In this document: piece after piece, positions 31,468 to 44,687 of the stretch
Position numbering within the stretch: position 1 is the first letter of the stretch
Layout: each line of letters begins with the position of its first letter
DNA from: Cupriavidus numazuensis
GTDB lineage: Bacteria > Pseudomonadota > Gammaproteobacteria > Burkholderiales > Burkholderiaceae
Assembly: GCF_905397435.1 (NCBI RefSeq)
Contig: NZ_CAJPVI010000023.1
Span: 1 to 64,000 of the forward strand
DNA length: 64,000 nucleotides
Reading direction: 5' to 3'
Notes under the pieces: generated by a model
Seen by the model: only the letters and a program-made list of their open reading frames with translations
What the model was told of the DNA's origin: nothing
Databases searched by the model: none
Made by a program: the position numbers and the translations under genes

Positions 31468-33695
31468 TCATGGCGCTCCAGGTCCCGGACCGCCTGCTCC
31501 CCGGCAAGCCCTATCCGCTTGGTGCGCAATGGGACGGTCTCGGCGTGAACTTCGCCGTGTTCTCGGCCAATGCCTCGCGCATCGACCTGTGCCTGTTCTC
31601 GGCAAACGGGCGCAAGGAACTCGCGCGCATGCCGCTGCCCGAATGCACGGACGAGATCTGGCATGGCTATCTGCCCAATGCCGCGCTCGGCACCTTGTAC
31701 GGGTTCCGCGCGTTCGGGCCCTACGACCCCGCGCGCGGGCACCGCTTCAACCCGCACAAGTTGCTGCTGGATCCGTACGCACGCCAACTCAGCGGGCCCG
31801 TGCGCTGGTCCGATGCGCTGTTCGGCTACCGCCTGCAGAGTGCGCGCGCCGACCTCACGCCAGACCGCCGTGACAGCGCGCCGACCATGCCGAAGGCCGT
31901 CGTCGTCGACGAAAGCTTCCACTGGGGCGACGACCGCCCGCCTGGCGTGCCCTGGCAGGACACGGTCATCTACGAAGCCCACCTGCGCGGCGTGTCGATG
32001 CTGCGCGACGATGTGCTGCCGCACCAGCGCGGCACGTTTGCTGCGCTGTGCGATCCGCGCTTTCTCGACCATCTGCTGCGCATGGGCATCACCACCGTCG
32101 AGCTGCTGCCGATCCACGCGATCCTGCAGGACCGCTTCCTGCTGGAACGCGGCCTGCGCAATTACTGGGGCTACAACACGCTGTCGTACTTCGCGCCGGA
32201 ACCGTCGTACCTGGCCACGGACCAGCTTCACGAGCTCAAGGTCGCCGTGCGGCGGCTGCATGCCGCGGGCATCGAAGTGATCCTCGACGTGGTCTACAAC
32301 CACACCTGCGAAGGCAACGAACTCGGGCCGACGGTGTCGTGGCGCGGGCTGGACAATGCCAGCTACTACCAGCTTGTGCCCGGCGACGAACGCCACTACC
32401 TCAACGACACCGGCTGCGGCAACATGCTCAACCTGCCCCATCCGCGCGTGCTGCAGATGGTGCTCGATTCGCTGCGCTACTGGGTGCAATGCTTCCACGT
32501 CGACGGCTTCCGTTTCGACCTGGGTGCGACGCTGGGCCGCGACCAGAACGGTTTCGACCCTGGCGCCTCGTTCTTCGACGCGATCCTGCAAGACCCGGTG
32601 CTGAGCCGTGTCAAGCTGATCTCCGAACCATGGGACCTGGGACCGGGCGGATACCAGCTCGGCAACCATCCGCCGGGCTTTGCCGAGTGGAACGACAAGT
32701 TCCGCGACACGGTGCGCCGCTTCTGGCGCGGCGACGCCGGACAGCGCGGCGAACTCGCGGCGCGGCTGTCGGGCTCGGCCGACCTGTTCGACCGGCGCCA
32801 CCGGCGGCCCTGGGCCAGCGTCAATTTCATCACCGCGCATGACGGCTTCACGCTGGCGGACCTGGTCAGCTACAACGGCAAGCACAACGAGGACAACGGC
32901 GAAGAGAACCGCGACGGTACCGACAACAACTACAGCGCCAACTGGAGCCCCGACGGCAGTGTCGAAGGCCCCACGGACGACCCCGCCATCCTGGCGCTGC
33001 GCGCACGTGCCGCGCAAGCAATGCTGGCCACGCTGCTGCTGGCCCAGGGCACGCCCATGCTGACCGCCGGCGACGAATGGGGCCGCAGCCAGCATGGCAA
33101 CAACAATGCGTACTGCCAGGACACCGCGCTGTCGTGGCTGGACTGGAAGCAGGCCCAGACGCCGCGCGGCCAGGTGCTGCTGCAGATGGTGCGCCGCCTG
33201 CTGGCGCTGCGCCTGCGGCTGCCTTCGCTCGGCGCCAACCGTTTTTCCCACGGCAATCAGGAACCCGCACCGGGGATCGGCGACATTGCGTGGTTCGATA
33301 CCGAGGGGCAGCCACCCAGCCCGGAGGCGTGGGCCGATCCGGAGATCCGCACGCTGGCGCTGCGCCGCGCGGCAGCGCCGCCGCGCTCGGAACGCCTCGA
33401 GCTGGCCCACCGCGCGACGCGAGACGGACACCCGGGTCCGGTCAACGTGACCCTGCTGCTGCTCAACGCGGGCGATACCGACGTCGTGTTCCGGCTACCC
33501 GAACCGGCGCTCCCATGGCAACTGGTACTGGACAGCAGCCAGCCACAGGCGGAAGCCGGGCGGCCGTCGAATGCCGTCACGGAGCAGGCCGTGCCTGCCC
33601 ATTCGCTGGTGCTGCTGGCCGCGCAGGCCGCGCCACAACGCTTCGATCATCCGGCAGAGCCCGCACGCGCCGCGCCGCAGGAGGCCGTCTCATGA
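31464..33695 (+). CDS. glgX: Glycogen debranching enzyme, isoamylase type
   Basis: A 743-residue GlgX/TreX-type enzyme that hydrolyses alpha-1,6 branches. It has the N-terminal CBM48 domain ([19 protein letters not shown]), the barrel with [24 protein letters not shown], nucleophile D352 (FRFDLG) and acid E388 (LISEPWDLG), then the [14 protein letters not shown] segment. In operons with treY and treZ this enzyme (TreX) supplies linear maltodextrins for trehalose formation. It overlaps both neighbours by ATGA. A second ATG two codons in could serve as start. Confidence 0.95.
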   Translation: MIMALQVPDRLLPGKPYPLGAQWDGLGVNFAVFSANASRIDLCLFSANGRKELARMPLPECTDEIWHGYLPNAALGTLYGFRAFGPYDPARGHRFNPHKLLLDPYARQLSGPVRWSDALFGYRLQSARADLTPDRRDSAPTMPKAVVVDESFHWGDDRPPGVPWQDTVIYEAHLRGVSMLRDDVLPHQRGTFAALCDPRFLDHLLRMGITTVELLPIHAILQDRFLLERGLRNYWGYNTLSYFAPEPSYLATDQLHELKVAVRRLHAAGIEVILDVVYNHTCEGNELGPTVSWRGLDNASYYQLVPGDERHYLNDTGCGNMLNLPHPRVLQMVLDSLRYWVQCFHVDGFRFDLGATLGRDQNGFDPGASFFDAILQDPVLSRVKLISEPWDLGPGGYQLGNHPPGFAEWNDKFRDTVRRFWRGDAGQRGELAARLSGSADLFDRRHRRPWASVNFITAHDGFTLADLVSYNGKHNEDNGEENRDGTDNNYSANWSPDGSVEGPTDDPAILALRARAAQAMLATLLLAQGTPMLTAGDEWGRSQHGNNNAYCQDTALSWLDWKQAQTPRGQVLLQMVRRLLALRLRLPSLGANRFSHGNQEPAPGIGDIAWFDTEGQPPSPEAWADPEIRTLALRRAAAPPRSERLELAHRATRDGHPGPVNVTLLLLNAGDTDVVFRLPEPALPWQLVLDSSQPQAEAGRPSNAVTEQAVPAHSLVLLAAQAAPQRFDHPAEPARAAPQEAVS

Positions 33696-35893
33696 GCGCC
33701 AAGACCACCTCTGATTCAGACGCATTGCATGCACTCGCGGTACACGCCGGCGTGCAACCACGCTGGCTCGATGCCTGGGGCCGGCCGCAACAGGTCCCGG
33801 ACGACGCGCTGCGGCGCATGCTGCAAGGCCTGGCGCTGGCTTGCGACACGCCGGCGCAATGCCGGGCCTCCGGCGCACGGCTCGATGCCGAGGATGCCGC
33901 GCTGGGACTGCCTCCGCTGATCACGGCGGACCTGGGCGAGCCCATTGATATTCCCTGGCCCAATGGCGCCGAAGCCAGGCCGTACCAGATCCAACTCGAG
34001 GACGGCAGCCACCTCGACGGCACCGCACAGCCTGCCGGAAACGGGACGCTGCGCCTGTCGCCCGTAGCCGTCTGTGGCTACCACTGCCTGCACATCGGCG
34101 AGGCGGAGACCGTCCTGGCCGTGGCTCCGCCCCGCTGCTTCGGCGTGGAGGACGCGCTGCGGGAAGCCGGCCGCCACACGGCGGGCGAACGCGCATGGGG
34201 CCTGGCCGTGCAACTCTATGCGCTGCGCCGCGGTGCACCGACTGGCATGGGCGACCTGACCGCGCTCGCGCAGTGCTGCGAAGCCGCTGCCCGCGAGCAC
34301 GCGGATGCGGTGGCAATCAATCCGCTCCATGCGGGCTTTGCCGCGCTGCCGGATCGCTACAGCCCTTATTCGCCGTCCAGCCGGCTGTTCCACAACCCGC
34401 TCTACGCCGACCCAGCGGCGGTATTCGGCCAGGATGCCGTCGATAGCGCGATGGCGGCGCTGAACGCCGGTACGGCATTCGCGCAACATGAAGCACGCAG
34501 CGAGATCGACTGGGTGGACATCTCGCGCCTGCGCCTGTCGGTGTTGCGCTGGCTATGGCAGCACCGTGCGCAGCTCTTGCCGCAAGCGGCGCTGGATGCG
34601 TGCGCCGCGTTCCGTGCACGCGGCGGCACGGCACTGCACGACCACGCGTGCTACGAGGCGATCCAGGCGAGCCGACTTGGCGAGGCAGCCAATTCCATGA
34701 ACGCCAACGGCTCCGCGGACTGGCGTTGCTGGCCCGTGACGCTGCGGTCCCCGGCCAACGCAGCCGTGACCGCGTTCACGGTCGCGCATCCGCAGGAGAT
34801 CGATTACCACATCTTCCTGCAATGGCTCGCGGACGACGGCCTGGCGCGCGCGCAGCGCGCGGCGCGGGACGCGGGCATGGCCATTGGCGTGATCGGCGAC
34901 CTCGCAGTCGGCGCCGATCCCGGCGGCAGCCAGGCGTGGTCGCGCCAGCAGGACATGCTGCCGGGCTTCCACGCCGGCGCGCCGCCCGATGTCTACAACC
35001 CGTTCGGACAGGACTGGGGCGTGACCGTGTTTTCGCCGCGAAGGCTGCGCCAGCGCGGCTACGGGGCGTTCATCGAGATGCTGCGTGCCAACCTGGCACA
35101 CGCGGGCGGCTTGCGCATCGACCACGTGCTGGGGTTGGCGCGCATGTGGCTGGTGCCCGCAGGCGCCTCCGCGCGCGACGGCGCCTATCTCGCCTTCCCG
35201 CTGCAGGAGTTGTTGCGGCTGGTGGCGCTGGAATCGTGGCGGCACCACGCGATCATCATCGGCGAGAACCTTGGCACGGTGCCCGCGCATCTGGACAGCG
35301 CACTCGCCGGGCGCGGCGTGCTCGGCATCGACGTGCTGTGGTTTGCACGCGAAACACTGAGTCCGGACGACAACGACGGCCCGGCGTTTCCAGCCACGGA
35401 CACGCCGCCGTTCCTGCCCGCCGAAGCGTGGCCGCGACACGCCGTGGCCACCACGTCGACGCACGACCTGCCAACGGTCGCAGGCTGGTGGCAAGGCCGG
35501 GACCTGGCATGGCGCGAGCAATTGGGCCTGCTGGCGCAGGACGAAACGCCGCAAGGCGTACACGCCGCCCGTGTGCGCGAGCGCACCGCGCTGTGGCAGG
35601 CGCTGTGCGATGCTGGCCTGGCCAGCGGGACGGCGCCCGAGCCGGAGCATCCGCCACTGGACAGCGTGCTGGCCTGGCTGGGCCGCACGCGCACGCCGCT
35701 GCGCCTGCTGCCGGTGGAAGACCTGCTCGGCGTGTCCGAGCAAGCCAACCTGCCGGGGACCACGGCGGGCCACCCCAACTGGCAGCGCAGGCTTGACGCG
35801 GACGTGCGCCGGCTCTTTGATGCTCCGGCCCTGCGCGCCCGGGCACAGGCGGTGCGTCAGGGCCGGCTTCCCGGCCCGCCGCGCCAGCGCTGA
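33692..35893 (+). CDS. malQ: 4-alpha-glucanotransferase (amylomaltase)
   Basis: A 733-residue GH77 enzyme that transfers maltodextrin segments between chains. The start at 33692 overlaps the glgX stop as ATGA. Residues 1-150 are the N-terminal extension of the longer MalQ type; the barrel shows DAVAINPLHA, YSPYSPSSR, nucleophile D477 (RIDHVLGL), acid E525 (IIGENLGTVP) and TTSTHDLPTVAG. It handles short dextrins left by GlgX and GlgP. glgP follows after 24 bases. A long in-phase extension upstream is the shadow of glgX and is not used. Confidence 0.94.
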   Translation: MSAKTTSDSDALHALAVHAGVQPRWLDAWGRPQQVPDDALRRMLQGLALACDTPAQCRASGARLDAEDAALGLPPLITADLGEPIDIPWPNGAEARPYQIQLEDGSHLDGTAQPAGNGTLRLSPVAVCGYHCLHIGEAETVLAVAPPRCFGVEDALREAGRHTAGERAWGLAVQLYALRRGAPTGMGDLTALAQCCEAAAREHADAVAINPLHAGFAALPDRYSPYSPSSRLFHNPLYADPAAVFGQDAVDSAMAALNAGTAFAQHEARSEIDWVDISRLRLSVLRWLWQHRAQLLPQAALDACAAFRARGGTALHDHACYEAIQASRLGEAANSMNANGSADWRCWPVTLRSPANAAVTAFTVAHPQEIDYHIFLQWLADDGLARAQRAARDAGMAIGVIGDLAVGADPGGSQAWSRQQDMLPGFHAGAPPDVYNPFGQDWGVTVFSPRRLRQRGYGAFIEMLRANLAHAGGLRIDHVLGLARMWLVPAGASARDGAYLAFPLQELLRLVALESWRHHAIIIGENLGTVPAHLDSALAGRGVLGIDVLWFARETLSPDDNDGPAFPATDTPPFLPAEAWPRHAVATTSTHDLPTVAGWWQGRDLAWREQLGLLAQDETPQGVHAARVRERTALWQALCDAGLASGTAPEPEHPPLDSVLAWLGRTRTPLRLLPVEDLLGVSEQANLPGTTAGHPNWQRRLDADVRRLFDAPALRARAQAVRQGRLPGPPRQR

Positions 35894-35917
35894 ACCATCA
35901 CGCTACGGAGGTCGTTC

Positions 35918-38464
<2,547 letters not shown>

Positions 38465-38637
38465 GCGTATGCATTTTCTACAACCCCGTACTGGAACCCG
38501 CCATGCCGGGCCGCACGCAGCCGGTCCCGGCGCCAGACAGCGCCGTGGCGGCTTCCTGGCATGGAGTTCGCTATACCCCAGCGGTTCCCGGCTCTTTTCT
38601 CCCGACGGAATCGACCTTTCAGGCCCAGGAGCTGATC

Positions 38638-40626
38638 TTGAACCTCACTTCATTTTTCCTCGGCACCGGAGCAACGTCGGCCACGCCCCGCCTGGCGCCA
38701 CTGGACAGCTTTTCGGCCAGCGCGCCACAGGTGCCCGCCGCCAACGACGACCCGCACAGCTATGCCTTCGGACCGGTGTGGCTGCCCGAAGGCCGCATCG
38801 GCTTTCGGCTGTGGGCGCCGGACGCCGCCCGGCGTGGGGAGTCGGTCAGGCTGGAAATCGCCGGCATGGGCCCGGTGCGGATGACCGCTTGCGAGAACGG
38901 CTGGTACCGCGCCGCGGTGCCGTGCGCCGACGGTACGCGCTACTGGTTCCGGCTCGATGATGGCACTACCTTTCCCGACCCGGCTTCGCGGTGGCAGCCC
39001 AACGATGTGCATGGCCCCAGCGTCGCGTGCCAGCCCAAGGCCCGGACCTATCCGTGGAAGTGTCCCGACTGGCGCGGGCGCCCGTGGCACGAGGCCGTCA
39101 TCTGCGAACTGCACGTCGGCCTGTGCCGCGGCTTTGCGGGCGCCATGGCGCAGTTGCAGCGCCTTTCCGCGCTGGGCTTCACCGCGGTGGAGCTGATGCC
39201 GCTGGCCGAGTTTCCCGGCACACGCAACTGGGGCTACGACGGCGTGCTGCCGTTCGCCCCCGAGTCCGGCTATGGCACGCCCGACGACCTGCGCGCACTG
39301 GTCGACCATGCCCACAGCCTTGGCATGATGGTGTTGCTCGACGTGGTGTACAACCATTTCGGGCCGGAGGGCAACTACCTGCATCACTATGCGAGCGCAT
39401 TCTTCCGTCAGGACCGGCAGACGCCGTGGGGCCCGGCCCTCGACTTCCGCCGCAGCGAAGTGCGCCGCTTCTTTGCCGAGAACGCGCGCTACTGGCTGGA
39501 AGAGTTCCGCTTCGACGGCCTGCGGCTGGACGCCGTCCATGCGATCGACGACGAAGGCTGGCTCACCACGCTGCCGTCGGACCTGCGGGCGTTGCCCGGC
39601 TTGCAAGGGCGCCATGTCCACCTGGTGCTCGAAAACGACCACAACGACGCCTCGCTGCTGTCCGCGGGCTTCGATGCGCAATGGAACGATGACGCGCACC
39701 ACGCGCTGCATGTGCTGCTAACCGGCGAACAGGACGGCTACTATCGCGACTACGGCGCAACCCCGGACCGCCCGGCAAACACCAGCCAGAATGCGGGCCA
39801 TAACACACCGCTGAGGCACCTGGCCCGCGTCCTGCGCGAAGGCTTCGCCTACCAGGGCGAGGTGTCGCCGTACCGCTCGGAAGGCGATCCTGCGCACGCG
39901 CCGGTTCGTCGCGGCAAGCCCAGTGGCCACCTGCCGCCCACGGCCTTTGTGAGCTTCCTGCAGAACCATGACCAGATCGGCAACCGGGCCTTCGGCGACA
40001 GGCTGACGACCCTGGCTGACCCTGGTGCGCTGCGTGTCGCTGTCGCCCTCCAACTGCTTTGCCCGCAGGTGCCGCTGGTGTTCATGGGCGAGGAATGCGG
40101 CGCGCAGACGCCCTTCTACTACTTCACCAGCCATCCACCGGAACTGGCCGAGGCGGTCCGCCAGGGGCGCAGGCAGGAATTCGCGGGCATGGCCGCATTT
40201 CGCGACGAATCGCAGGCGCAAGAGATTCCGGACCCGAACGACCCGGCCACGTTCGAGGCCTCGCGCCCGCCGATGGAGGTGGAGAACGACTGGACACGCT
40301 ACTACCGCAGGCTGCTCGCCATCCGGCGCGAATGGCTCATGGACCGGCTGCCGCGTGCGCGCATCTCGGGCGTCGATGTGCTTGGACAAGCGGCGCTGCG
40401 CGCACGCTGGCGCCTGGGTGACGGCACGTGCCTGTCGATCTGGGTTAACCTGGGCGAGGACGTCGCGGCTTGTCAGCCCCCTGCGCCCGGCTACACGGTG
40501 CTCCACGAAACGGCCAGCGGCCAGGCGGATGCCGTCGCCGGTGGTTCGCTGCCGGCAATGAGTTGCATCGCCATCCTGTCCGGCCATGGCGAGCACGTCC
40601 ATGGTGCCGGTAGCGGTACGCGCTGA
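38638..40626 (+). CDS. treZ: Malto-oligosyltrehalose trehalohydrolase
   Basis: A 662-residue TreZ that cleaves trehalose from maltooligosyl-trehalose. It has an N-terminal sandwich (GRIGFRLWAPDAARRGESV), then the barrel with ICELHVGLCRG, nucleophile D298 (LRLDAVHAID), acid E332 (VLENDHND) and SFLQNHDQIGNR. The start is uncertain: a TTG at 38638 has AGGAG six bases upstream, whereas an in-frame ATG at 38503 has a weak site; codon use between them turns less GC-rich at third positions, which favours 38638. The end overlaps treY by about 40 bases. Confidence 0.93.
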   Translation: MNLTSFFLGTGATSATPRLAPLDSFSASAPQVPAANDDPHSYAFGPVWLPEGRIGFRLWAPDAARRGESVRLEIAGMGPVRMTACENGWYRAAVPCADGTRYWFRLDDGTTFPDPASRWQPNDVHGPSVACQPKARTYPWKCPDWRGRPWHEAVICELHVGLCRGFAGAMAQLQRLSALGFTAVELMPLAEFPGTRNWGYDGVLPFAPESGYGTPDDLRALVDHAHSLGMMVLLDVVYNHFGPEGNYLHHYASAFFRQDRQTPWGPALDFRRSEVRRFFAENARYWLEEFRFDGLRLDAVHAIDDEGWLTTLPSDLRALPGLQGRHVHLVLENDHNDASLLSAGFDAQWNDDAHHALHVLLTGEQDGYYRDYGATPDRPANTSQNAGHNTPLRHLARVLREGFAYQGEVSPYRSEGDPAHAPVRRGKPSGHLPPTAFVSFLQNHDQIGNRAFGDRLTTLADPGALRVAVALQLLCPQVPLVFMGEECGAQTPFYYFTSHPPELAEAVRQGRRQEFAGMAAFRDESQAQEIPDPNDPATFEASRPPMEVENDWTRYYRRLLAIRREWLMDRLPRARISGVDVLGQAALRARWRLGDGTCLSIWVNLGEDVAACQPPAPGYTVLHETASGQADAVAGGSLPAMSCIAILSGHGEHVHGAGSGTR

Positions 40627-43258
40627 CACGCCGGTGCAACCGGCCACGCGTGACGCGCATCTGCCGCCGCGTGCCACGGCGCGCCTGCAGCTTCACCCCG
40701 GCTTCACGCTGGGCGACGCAGCCGGGATCGTCGGCTACTACGCCACGCTCGGTGTGAGCCACCTGTATCTATCGCCGGTGACCGAGGCACGGCCCGGCTC
40801 CACGCACGGTTACGACGTGACCGACTTCACGCGTGTGCGCGAGGCGCTGGGCGGCGAGGCCGCGCTGCACGCGCTGGCCCAGCGGGCACACCAGGCGGGC
40901 CTCGGCCTGATCCTCGACATCGTGCCCAACCACATGGCTGCCGATGCCACGCACAACGCCTGGTGGCGTGACGTCCTGGCGCACGGACAGGACAGCCAGC
41001 ACGCCACGTACTTTGATATCGACTGGCAGCCTCCCGATGCGACGCTGCACGGCAAGGTGCTGGTCCCCATACTCGGCCATCCCTACTGGGAAACGCTCGC
41101 GCGCGGCGATCTGCGAGTGGTGTGGACTGCGGCGAGCGGCGCGGCATCGCTGCGCTATTTCGAACACGACTTCCCGCTTGCGCCGGAGAGCCTGCCCCGG
41201 CACGCCATGATGGATGCCGCGTGGTTCGATGCCACGCACGAGACCGGCCGGGAACACCTGCATGCCTTGCTCGAACGCCAGCACTATCGGCTGGCGTGGT
41301 GGCGCACCGCTGCCGCAGCGCTCAATCGGCGGCGCTTTTTCGAGATCAGCGACCTGGTCGGCATCAGGCAGGAAGATCCGGCCGTCTTCGCCGCCACGCA
41401 TGCGCTGGTGTTCCGGTTGCTGCGGGAACGCATCATTGACGGCGTACGTGTCGACCACGTGGACGGTCTTGCGGATCCGGCGGGCTATTGCCGGCAACTG
41501 CGCGATTGCCTGGATCAGCATGCTCCCCCTTGCCCCTGGCTCGTGGTCGAAAAAATCCTGGCGCCTGGAGAGATACTGCCTGCGGACTGGCAGGTGGACG
41601 GCACCACCGGCTACGACTTCATGGACGAGGTTGCCGCCGTGCTGCACAGCGACGCAGGCGCCGCCGCGCTCAATGCCTTGTGGCGTCAGGCCGGCAGACG
41701 CCCCGACAGCTATCCCGTCGCCGTGGCGGACGCACGCCGCCAGATCCTGCGGCACCATCTGGTTATCGAGTTTGAAACCGCCTGCGCGCGGCTGCACGCG
41801 TGCGCATCGGCCGATCCCGCCACGCGGGACCTGACGCGTGCGGCGCTGGCGCAGGCGCTGACCGGCTGGCTCGAAGCCATCCCGGTCTATCGCAGCTACC
41901 TGAACGGCGATCCAGCCCGGCGCGACGCGGCTGCGCTGCGTGCCGAGCAGGCCATGCTCGACGAAGCGGCCAGCACCGCCCGCGCAACGCTGGCGCCGGA
42001 ACAGGCCGCCGCGCTCGATTTCATCCTGGCCTGCCTGCGCACGCGCGAGCCCGATGCCAGCGCGCTGGCGCAGATCCGGCGCCGTTTGCAGCAACTGATG
42101 CCGGCGCTGGCGGCCAAGGCCGGCGAAGACACCGCGTTCTACCGCTACGGCCCGCTGCTGTCGCGCAACGAGGTAGGCAGCCATCCGGCGACCATGGCAC
42201 TGCCCGTGGCGGACTTCCATGCAGCCATGGCCCGGCGGCAGCAATCCTTTCCCCATGCGATGCTCGCCACCGCCACGCACGACCACAAGCGTGGTGAAGA
42301 TGCGCGCATGCGGCTCGCCGTACTGAGCGAGGTGCCGCAGGAATGGGCGGCGGCCGTGCGGGCCTGGGAAGTCGAAGGTGCCGCGCTGCTGGCATCGCTG
42401 CCGCAGGTGCCGGATGCGGCGGACCGCCTGATGCTGTATCAGTCCCTGGTCGGTGCATGGCCCATGTCGAGCGATACGCTCGAACGCGATGGCGCACGGG
42501 AAGCGTTTCTCGATCGCATCGCCCAATGGCAGCGCAAGGCCATTCGCGAAGCCAAGCTGCATGGCAACTGGACCATGCCGAACGCCGCCTACGAAGCCGC
42601 CTGCGACGCCTTCCTGCACAGGCTGGCAGTCGATGGGCCGCATGGCGGCCTGCTCGCGCGGATCGGGCAGTTCGTCCAGCGCGTGGCCCCGGCCGGTGCC
42701 ATGAACGGACTGGCCCAGGTCATGATCCAGTTGACGGCACCGGGTGTACCGGACCGCTACCAGGGATGCGAAGACTGGGACCTGAGCCTGGTCGATCCGG
42801 ATAACCGGCGCCCGGTCGACTACGCTCGGCTGCAGGCGCAACTGGAAAGCCCCGCGGGCTGTCCAGAATGGCTGGCGGACTGGCGTGACGGGCGCATCAA
42901 GCAGCAGATCGTGCGCCATGTACTCATGGCACGCCGTACGCACGAAGCGCTGTTCCGGGACGGGGACTACCAGCCGCTCGCCGCGAAAGGTCCGCTGGCG
43001 GACCATGTGCTGGCGTTCGCGCGCACGCTGGGAGAGCAGCAGGCAGTGACAGTCGTCTCTCGCCTGGGCGCGACGCTGGTTGCTGACGTTCCTCTTGTGC
43101 CGCCGGCTCGCTGGCACGGCACCATGATCGAGACCGGCCCGGGTCAGGCCCGCTGCTGGGTCGACGCCCTCACGGGGCAAGTATTCACGCCGGACGGCTT
43201 ACGGATGCAGCACGTGCTCGCCGCGCTCCCCGTCGCGCTGCTGCTGCGGCAGGACTAG
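40586..43258 (+). CDS. treY: Malto-oligosyltrehalose synthase
   Basis: An 890-residue TreY, which isomerises the reducing-end linkage of maltodextrin to an alpha,alpha-1,1 bond. The N-terminal barrel begins with YYATLGVSHLYLSPV and HGYDVTD, followed by DIVPNHMA, nucleophile D290 (VRVDHVDGL) and acid E322 (VVEKIL). The C-terminal part has MNGLAQVMIQL and the conserved PDRYQGCE segment. It works with TreZ to return glucan to trehalose. The start at 40586 overlaps the treZ end; the ATG at 40601 is equally possible. Last gene of the operon, 15 bases from a convergent gene. Confidence 0.94.
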   Translation: MASTSMVPVAVRADTPVQPATRDAHLPPRATARLQLHPGFTLGDAAGIVGYYATLGVSHLYLSPVTEARPGSTHGYDVTDFTRVREALGGEAALHALAQRAHQAGLGLILDIVPNHMAADATHNAWWRDVLAHGQDSQHATYFDIDWQPPDATLHGKVLVPILGHPYWETLARGDLRVVWTAASGAASLRYFEHDFPLAPESLPRHAMMDAAWFDATHETGREHLHALLERQHYRLAWWRTAAAALNRRRFFEISDLVGIRQEDPAVFAATHALVFRLLRERIIDGVRVDHVDGLADPAGYCRQLRDCLDQHAPPCPWLVVEKILAPGEILPADWQVDGTTGYDFMDEVAAVLHSDAGAAALNALWRQAGRRPDSYPVAVADARRQILRHHLVIEFETACARLHACASADPATRDLTRAALAQALTGWLEAIPVYRSYLNGDPARRDAAALRAEQAMLDEAASTARATLAPEQAAALDFILACLRTREPDASALAQIRRRLQQLMPALAAKAGEDTAFYRYGPLLSRNEVGSHPATMALPVADFHAAMARRQQSFPHAMLATATHDHKRGEDARMRLAVLSEVPQEWAAAVRAWEVEGAALLASLPQVPDAADRLMLYQSLVGAWPMSSDTLERDGAREAFLDRIAQWQRKAIREAKLHGNWTMPNAAYEAACDAFLHRLAVDGPHGGLLARIGQFVQRVAPAGAMNGLAQVMIQLTAPGVPDRYQGCEDWDLSLVDPDNRRPVDYARLQAQLESPAGCPEWLADWRDGRIKQQIVRHVLMARRTHEALFRDGDYQPLAAKGPLADHVLAFARTLGEQQAVTVVSRLGATLVADVPLVPPARWHGTMIETGPGQARCWVDALTGQVFTPDGLRMQHVLAALPVALLLRQD

Positions 43259-43273
43259 CACAATCGTCCCCGT

Positions 43274-43849
43274 TCACATCGCCCGCGCCATGCCCGATAC
43301 TCCCCGCGCCGCGATCGGCGTCAGCGGCTTGCCGTTCTCCGCCTGGCTTGGCGATGCACCCTGGTCCTGTGGCACGTACGGCCGGATCACCAGCGCCACG
43401 TAGTTGTCTTCCTTCGGCGTCACCACGATGTACGCCAGGCCCGACATCACCAGGCCGACTTCGCCCAGTTCCGTGGAAATGCGCGCGACGATGAAGCGCT
43501 GCAGCAGCCGGGGATCCATCGATTCGTCGATCGCCAGCGCGGCGGTACAGATGGTCAGGAAGCAGCGTTCCACCTCCTGGCAGACCACCACGACCTCGTC
43601 GAGCGCGTAGCCGGAACGGCTCGCGCGTACCAGCACCGACACGCCCGTGCTGGGCGCTGCCTTGTGCCAGCCGGCCTTGGTGTGGAAGGCGGGCAGCGTC
43701 AGGCCGGAGCCCGTGTCGTGGGCCACTGTGTTGAATCGCTGGGAAAAGTCCGCTGGCGTGATGGCGAGCAACTGGCGCTCGACAGGTGTGGAAGACACCG
43801 CCACGGACGAGGCGAGAACAAGGGAAGACAGGACGCCGGCCAGATTCAT
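43274..43849 (-). CDS. Exported protein of unknown function
   Basis: A 191-residue protein starting at 43849 with GGGAGGA directly upstream. A signal peptide (AGVLSSLVLASSVAVSS) is followed by a mixed alpha/beta domain with two close cysteines in VVCQEVERCFLTIC, which could form a disulfide in the periplasm. A long helix-and-strand part follows (LLQRFIVARISTELGEVGLVMSGLAYIVV). No known family is recognised. It is convergent with treY, and divergent from the BON protein at 44247. Confidence 0.7.
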   Translation of the reverse strand: MNLAGVLSSLVLASSVAVSSTPVERQLLAITPADFSQRFNTVAHDTGSGLTLPAFHTKAGWHKAAPSTGVSVLVRASRSGYALDEVVVVCQEVERCFLTICTAALAIDESMDPRLLQRFIVARISTELGEVGLVMSGLAYIVVTPKEDNYVALVIRPYVPQDQGASPSQAENGKPLTPIAARGVSGMARAM

Positions 43850-44246
43850 AGCTTCCTCCCGATCGATGAGCCGTCCCCCCGGCCGGCTGCCTGGACGCCA
43901 CCCCGCATGCGGTCCAAGGCCAGCATCTCTCCTCACTATAGACGTGGCTGCACGCAAGTGCCGCGCCACCGGCACGGCGGAATCGCGCCCGGGCGATGGC
44001 ACCGGCCCGCCCCGGTGCGCGCTCACGCGGCGTACGTTGCCCATGCAGTTTCTGCAGCCGCTGTAAAAAGTACTGCAGCGTTGTTCGGTCCGCGCCACAC
44101 CGCCCCCCGCATGCCGGCATCGCCACGCGGGAACGGAGCTTGCAGAGACATGACGGGGCGGCCCTCGATCAGCCTGCGCAATGACTGTGCCATTTGTCAT
44201 ATGCGTGCGTGTAAGCGGGGACTGCCGGATTCCGGAGGACTTCGCC
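43850..44246. other. Intergenic region between exported protein and BON gene
   Basis: About 400 bases with no supported gene. It is the divergent regulatory region for the exported-protein gene and the BON-domain gene. Short frames here have no credible start and one of them runs straight into the BON gene. No named regulator site was recognised. Confidence 0.45.
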
Positions 44247-44618
44247 ATGAACATTCGCCTGCGTGCCAATTCACGTCTCGTTGCCCCGGCCGTGGCAGCC
44301 GCGCTGCTGTTCGCTGGCACGGTCGCCAACGCGGCACCCACCGACCCGCCGGCCGTCCCGTCGTCGCCAGGGCGCACGGTTGCACCGCGCGATACGGAGG
44401 CCACTACCGACCGCGCCATTACCACGGAAGTCAGATCGCGGCTGTCCACGACACGGGGCCTGGAACCCGCCAACATCCGCGTCAGCACCACTGACGGCGT
44501 GGTGCGGCTCGAGGGCACGGTACGCGACGACGCGCAGCGCGCACGCGCGATGGAAACGGCCCGAGGCGTGCGCGGCGTCACGGCCGTGTCTGACGAATTG
44601 AAGGCCCACACGGACTAG
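44247..44618 (+). CDS. Periplasmic BON-domain protein, OsmY-like
   Basis: A 123-residue protein with a signal peptide (LVAPAVAAALLFAGTVANA, cleavage near residue 29), a short Pro/Thr linker, and one BON domain (TEVRSRLSTTRGLEPANIRVSTT... then GVVRLEGTVRDD, with the final VTAVSDELK). This matches half of an OsmY-type protein, which carries two BON domains. Periplasmic BON proteins are induced by osmotic or stationary stress in enterobacteria, consistent with the neighbouring trehalose operon. GGAGGA lies seven bases before the ATG. Confidence 0.88.
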   Translation: MNIRLRANSRLVAPAVAAALLFAGTVANAAPTDPPAVPSSPGRTVAPRDTEATTDRAITTEVRSRLSTTRGLEPANIRVSTTDGVVRLEGTVRDDAQRARAMETARGVRGVTAVSDELKAHTD

Positions 44619-44687
44619 GGTCGATGAATTGAGAGATTGAGGGATTCGGATGGACCGGCCCAAGCCGGTATCAAGGGAGCGATAGCG

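Noticed and set aside
31329..33431. 700-codon minus-strand frame under glgX
   Set aside because: Same reason; it mirrors glgX codons and shows no family features.
38503..38637. Upstream ATG start of treZ
   Set aside because: Its ribosome-binding site is weak and third-position GC drops in this stretch; still possible, so treZ may be 45 residues longer.
40769..43180. 803-codon open frame on the minus strand under treY
   Set aside because: It is antisense to a gene with all catalytic residues, and its translation is His/Gln/Arg-rich with no domain; such frames are common opposite GC-rich genes.
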